Source: Thiomargarita sp. (GTDB lineage Bacteria > Pseudomonadota > Gammaproteobacteria > Beggiatoales > Beggiatoaceae). From it: a DNA stretch of 10,071 nucleotides. A program made the translations under genes and the position numbers. Shown here piece by piece: positions 8,062-10,071 of this stretch (position 1 is the first letter of the stretch; each line of letters starts with the position of its first letter). The notes below the pieces were generated by a model. It was not told the origin of the DNA. It saw only the letters and a list, made by a program, of their open reading frames with translations, and searched no databases. Location of the stretch: contig DYNO01000125.1 of NCBI GenBank assembly GCA_020721025.1, forward strand, positions 1 to 10,071, in the 5' to 3' direction.

Positions 8062-8979
8062 ATGTCCACAAAATTTTCGCAACTGACTCGTCCAAAATCA
8101 CTGACAGAATGGCAGGAACGCAGTCAACGTTTAGTCCCAGCATTGTTGCCAAGCATTCAACATGGATTAAGTTATCAAGCTGATCTGACAGATGTTTTTA
8201 TCTCACCAATGGTTAAATGTGGTACCACTTGGTTGCAGCAGATTGTCCATACTTTGAAAACGCGTGGCGACATGGATTTTGAAGATATGTTGCAGGTCAT
8301 GCCTTGGGTAGAAATGGCACATTGGCTGGGTCATGATTTATATGCGCCACAACTTGGAGGGTTTCGGGCTTTCAAAAGCCATCTAACTTGGCAAGCGATT
8401 CCCAAGGGCGGACGTTATATCGTATCTTTTCGAGACCCTTTTGATGCCTTGATTTCTGACTATCATTTTGTGAACGGTTATTCGTGGGAATTCAATGCAG
8501 TTTCTCTGGAGCAACATGCTCGAAATTTCATGTATGAGCGGGAAGGTGACGGCGGCTGGGAAACGAATTATTGGCGACACTTGGTATCGTGGTGGCAACA
8601 GCGTGATAATCCTCAAGTTTTATTGCTGTGTTATGAGGAAATGAAGCATGATTTATCCAGCACCATTGAAAAAATTGCGCATTTTTTGGACATCGAATTG
8701 GATGATGAATTACGAGATTTGACAATACAGCACACTTCACGGGATTTTATGCTGGCACATAAATCAAAATTTTCTGGGAAATTGTTGCAAACTGCAATGG
8801 CAGAAATCGGCTACACTCCGCCCAGCGACAGTATGTCTATGGTTAAGAAAATCCGTTCTAAACAGCAATTTCCAAGTGGTATTCGCGCCGAGATGGAGCA
8901 ATGTTGGCAACAAATTGTTACACCTGTCACTGGATTTATGGATTATCAACAATTTTGTGAAGTGAGCTTTTCTCACTAA
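8062..8979 (+). CDS. PAPS-dependent sulfotransferase (PF00685)
   Basis: The product transfers a sulfuryl group from PAPS to a hydroxyl or amine of a small molecule, in the cytoplasm. Its 305 residues are the normal length for a soluble sulfotransferase. The 5'-phosphosulfate loop is SPMVKCGTTWLQQI, with K52. The likely catalytic base is H107 in FKSHL. The 3'-phosphate region is YIVSFRDPFDALISDYHF (R124, S132). The C-terminal GxxGxxK element is degenerate (VKKIRSKQQFPSG). ATG at 8062 lies five bases after the ATPase stop; no strong ribosome site is visible, so expression may depend on translation of the upstream gene. It is the last gene of the operon and looks intact. It probably sulfates the pathway product or an intermediate; that is inference from position. 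Confidence 0.87.
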   Translation: MSTKFSQLTRPKSLTEWQERSQRLVPALLPSIQHGLSYQADLTDVFISPMVKCGTTWLQQIVHTLKTRGDMDFEDMLQVMPWVEMAHWLGHDLYAPQLGGFRAFKSHLTWQAIPKGGRYIVSFRDPFDALISDYHFVNGYSWEFNAVSLEQHARNFMYEREGDGGWETNYWRHLVSWWQQRDNPQVLLLCYEEMKHDLSSTIEKIAHFLDIELDDELRDLTIQHTSRDFMLAHKSKFSGKLLQTAMAEIGYTPPSDSMSMVKKIRSKQQFPSGIRAEMEQCWQQIVTPVTGFMDYQQFCEVSFSH

Positions 8980-9013
8980 TTTCAGCTTTCATCTTATGTG
9001 AATTGTGATTTGA

Positions 9014-9035
9014 CAACCTTGTGACATAAAGGTTG
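9014..9035. terminator. Possible bidirectional terminator hairpin
   Basis: CAACCTT (9014-9020) and AAGGTTG (9029-9035) can form a 7-bp stem with an 8-base loop. The site lies between two convergent genes that end at 8979 and 9058, where a shared terminator would be expected. No clear T-tract follows on either strand, so a standard intrinsic terminator is uncertain. Confidence 0.4.
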
Positions 9036-9057
9036 CCAAATCTGGTTTGTAATAAAA

Positions 9058-9729
9058 TTAACGCATTACACGTTTGAGTTCATCACGGAATTGCTTGACT
9101 GCATCAGACCCTGAGGAGACTTTGCCACTCAGTAAATCATTGGCTTTCACTTCTTTACCGTAGAAGATGGTGTTGGCATCACCGGCGACAGATAAATTCA
9201 AGCCCTCAAATGCCGCCCCTGCATACAAGCCAGAGCTACGAGAGTAGGAATAAATTTTAGTGGCAGTGTCGATGCTCACATCCCGTCCAATCGGACCGGC
9301 GGAAACGCCAGTGGACAAGCCAAGGGTGAATTTACTGCTCACGATATCACTGATGCTTTCGTCGTTCATAATTAACAATACGATATCTGTGCTCTTGATT
9401 CCTATTTGTAACCCAGCAGACGCACTGGTAATATTCACGAACGCAGGCGCGCTCCAATCATTGGCTCCGATGCGCTTTGACAATATACCGACTCCTGCTT
9501 CCCCGCCCAATCCGAAGATCGCCAATTTGCCGACATCGGGAATCACCATCACTGCTTTTGCTTTTTTCAACAAGGCAGACGGAATATTCTTATTAAATTC
9601 TTGAAATACGACCGTTGCACTGCGAACCTTGCTGGCGGCATTGTCCGTGTTGCTAATCACCGCCTTACTACATCCAACCACAAAAAATAATGTTAATAAT
9701 ACGGTACTCCAATATTTGACAAACTTCAT
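9058..9729 (-). CDS. SYLF/Ysc84-domain lipoprotein
   Basis: The 223-residue protein starts with a lipoprotein signal: charged MKFVKYW, a hydrophobic stretch, then FFVVGC with C20 as the lipidation site, so it is probably anchored in the outer or inner membrane. The rest is a SYLF domain (PF04366, Ysc84-like), which in eukaryotic homologues binds phosphoinositides. Bacterial members are common envelope proteins of unclear function. Typical segments are the early helix SALLKKAKAVMVIPDVGK, followed by FGLGGEAGVG, SAGLQIGIKSTDIVLLIM and SYSRSSGLYAGAAFEG. The gene is complete. On the minus strand AAAGG lies about ten bases before ATG (9729). It is convergent to the operon, shows no damage, and is probably functionally unrelated. 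It has its own promoter near 9916-9945. Confidence 0.9.
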   Translation of the reverse strand: MKFVKYWSTVLLTLFFVVGCSKAVISNTDNAASKVRSATVVFQEFNKNIPSALLKKAKAVMVIPDVGKLAIFGLGGEAGVGILSKRIGANDWSAPAFVNITSASAGLQIGIKSTDIVLLIMNDESISDIVSSKFTLGLSTGVSAGPIGRDVSIDTATKIYSYSRSSGLYAGAAFEGLNLSVAGDANTIFYGKEVKANDLLSGKVSSGSDAVKQFRDELKRVMR

Positions 9730-9915
9730 GATGTTGTTACCTTTCTGCTAACAACGGTCGACAAACGTTGCCTTCCGTGCCAACAAATGCAAATGAGTTT
9801 TTTGAGGACTCGTTAGGTCGTAACCGACAAAGCACGCAACCCTTTAAACTACGTGCGCTTAAATACTTTATTCAGATAACGCTTGCTTTAGGTTTTCGCT
9901 CCGTCATCTGAGATG
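9730..9915 (-). other. Long 5' leader of the SYLF gene with small hairpins
   Basis: No gene is seen here. If the promoter at 9916-9945 is used, the transcript has a leader of about 180 bases. It could form small stems from CAACG/CGTTG (9752-9756 and 9766-9770), GTCG/CGAC (9817-9820 and 9825-9828) and GCACG/CGTGC (9832-9836 and 9852-9856). I recognise no known riboswitch. A regulatory leader is possible but unproven. Confidence 0.4.
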
Positions 9916-9916
9916 A
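9904..9916. promoter_or_regulatory. Hyphenated dyad at the SYLF transcription start
   Basis: TCATCT-G-AGATGA is a perfect 6-1-6 inverted repeat. On the minus strand it abuts, and by one base overlaps, the proposed -10 box and so covers the expected transcription start. This is a classical place for a repressor operator, although it could also be a hairpin at the start of the transcript. Confidence 0.45.
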
Positions 9917-9945
9917 TACTAACACGTTTGGTTTTTTTCTGTCAA
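9916..9945 (-). promoter_or_regulatory. Sigma70-type promoter for the SYLF lipoprotein gene
   Basis: On the minus strand a perfect -35 box TTGACA (9940-9945) is followed after 18 bases by TAGTAT (9916-9921), a 4-of-6 match to the -10 box. The spacer contains an A-tract. Transcription should start near 9909. This is the best promoter-like sequence in the window. Confidence 0.6.
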
Positions 9946-10010
9946 TCACATTGGTATTCACTGAGTTAGTTCCTGTTACCAAATTAGCTACACTTAGTTC
10001 GATTCTGTTG

Positions 10011-10034
10011 TACAATATTGTGTCACCTGTCACA
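10011..10034 (+). promoter_or_regulatory. Possible promoter elements before a rightward gene
   Basis: TACAAT (10011-10016) is a 5-of-6 match to a -10 box, but the -35 region is poor. It overlaps the perfect palindrome ACAATATTGT (10012-10021). Two 7-bp near-identical units follow, TGTCACC (10021-10027) and TGTCACA (10028-10034). These could serve a gene starting at 10048, or they could be chance. Confidence 0.3.
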
Positions 10035-10047
10035 GAATCATACCAAG

Positions 10048-10071
10048 ATGTCTTTCGTAAATACTAAAACA
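10048..10071 (+). CDS. Possible start of a rightward gene, cut by the window end
   Basis: ATG at 10048 opens eight codons (MSFVNTKT) to the end of the window, about 30 bases after a -10-like TACAAT. There is no clear ribosome binding site, and the sequence is too short to identify. It is included because the preceding 300 bases are non-coding and contain divergent promoter-like elements. Confidence 0.25.

Noticed and set aside
9260..9604. Plus-strand open frame of 114 codons opposite the SYLF gene
   Set aside because: The minus-strand SYLF lipoprotein is well supported by its signal peptide and domain; the plus-strand frame has no recognisable features.

Overview
The window most resembles a chromosomal segment of an AT-rich gammaproteobacterium. 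This rests on general impression: about 40-45% GC, an SYLF-domain lipoprotein gene, and co-directional genes packed tightly. I cannot fix the genus. No tRNA, rRNA, CRISPR array, transposase or prophage gene is visible.

Region 1 (1-439) is non-coding as far as I can see. It carries small repeats and palindromes that may be the control region of the operon that follows.

Region 2 (440-8979) is one long plus-strand operon-like block with gaps of about 0-12 bases, or overlaps. In order it encodes a PF10014-type 2-oxoglutarate/Fe(II) oxygenase, a small cupin, a stand-alone amino-acid adenylation domain, the front part of an AurF/CmlI-like di-iron N-oxygenase joined to the back part of a kynurenine-3-monooxygenase-like flavoprotein, a carnitine/choline acyltransferase-like protein without the catalytic His, a P1B-like cation ATPase without a CPC motif, and a PAPS-dependent sulfotransferase. 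Together these suggest a small-molecule pathway: an amino acid is activated, oxidised at N and/or C, acyl-transferred or condensed, and possibly sulfated, with a dedicated ion pump. I do not recognise this combination as a named system, and the product is unknown.

The block is visibly damaged. There is an in-frame TAA just after the best ribosome binding site of the first gene, a +1 frameshift in the adenylation gene at a G6 run, and a large deletion or misjoin that fuses the AurF-like and KMO-like genes. There is also a +1 frameshift in the acyltransferase gene at an A5 or C6 run, and an in-frame TGA in the ATPase gene. Only the cupin and sulfotransferase genes look intact. Either the operon is decaying, or part of the damage is homopolymer sequencing or assembly error. 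The two nonsense codons and the fusion do not look like homopolymer errors.

Region 3 (8980-9057) is a short convergent intergenic spacer with a hairpin. Region 4 (9058-9729, minus strand) encodes an SYLF/Ysc84-domain lipoprotein. It is read from a recognisable sigma70-type promoter near 9916-9945 through a leader of about 180 bases with several small hairpins. A further plus-strand gene may begin at 10048.
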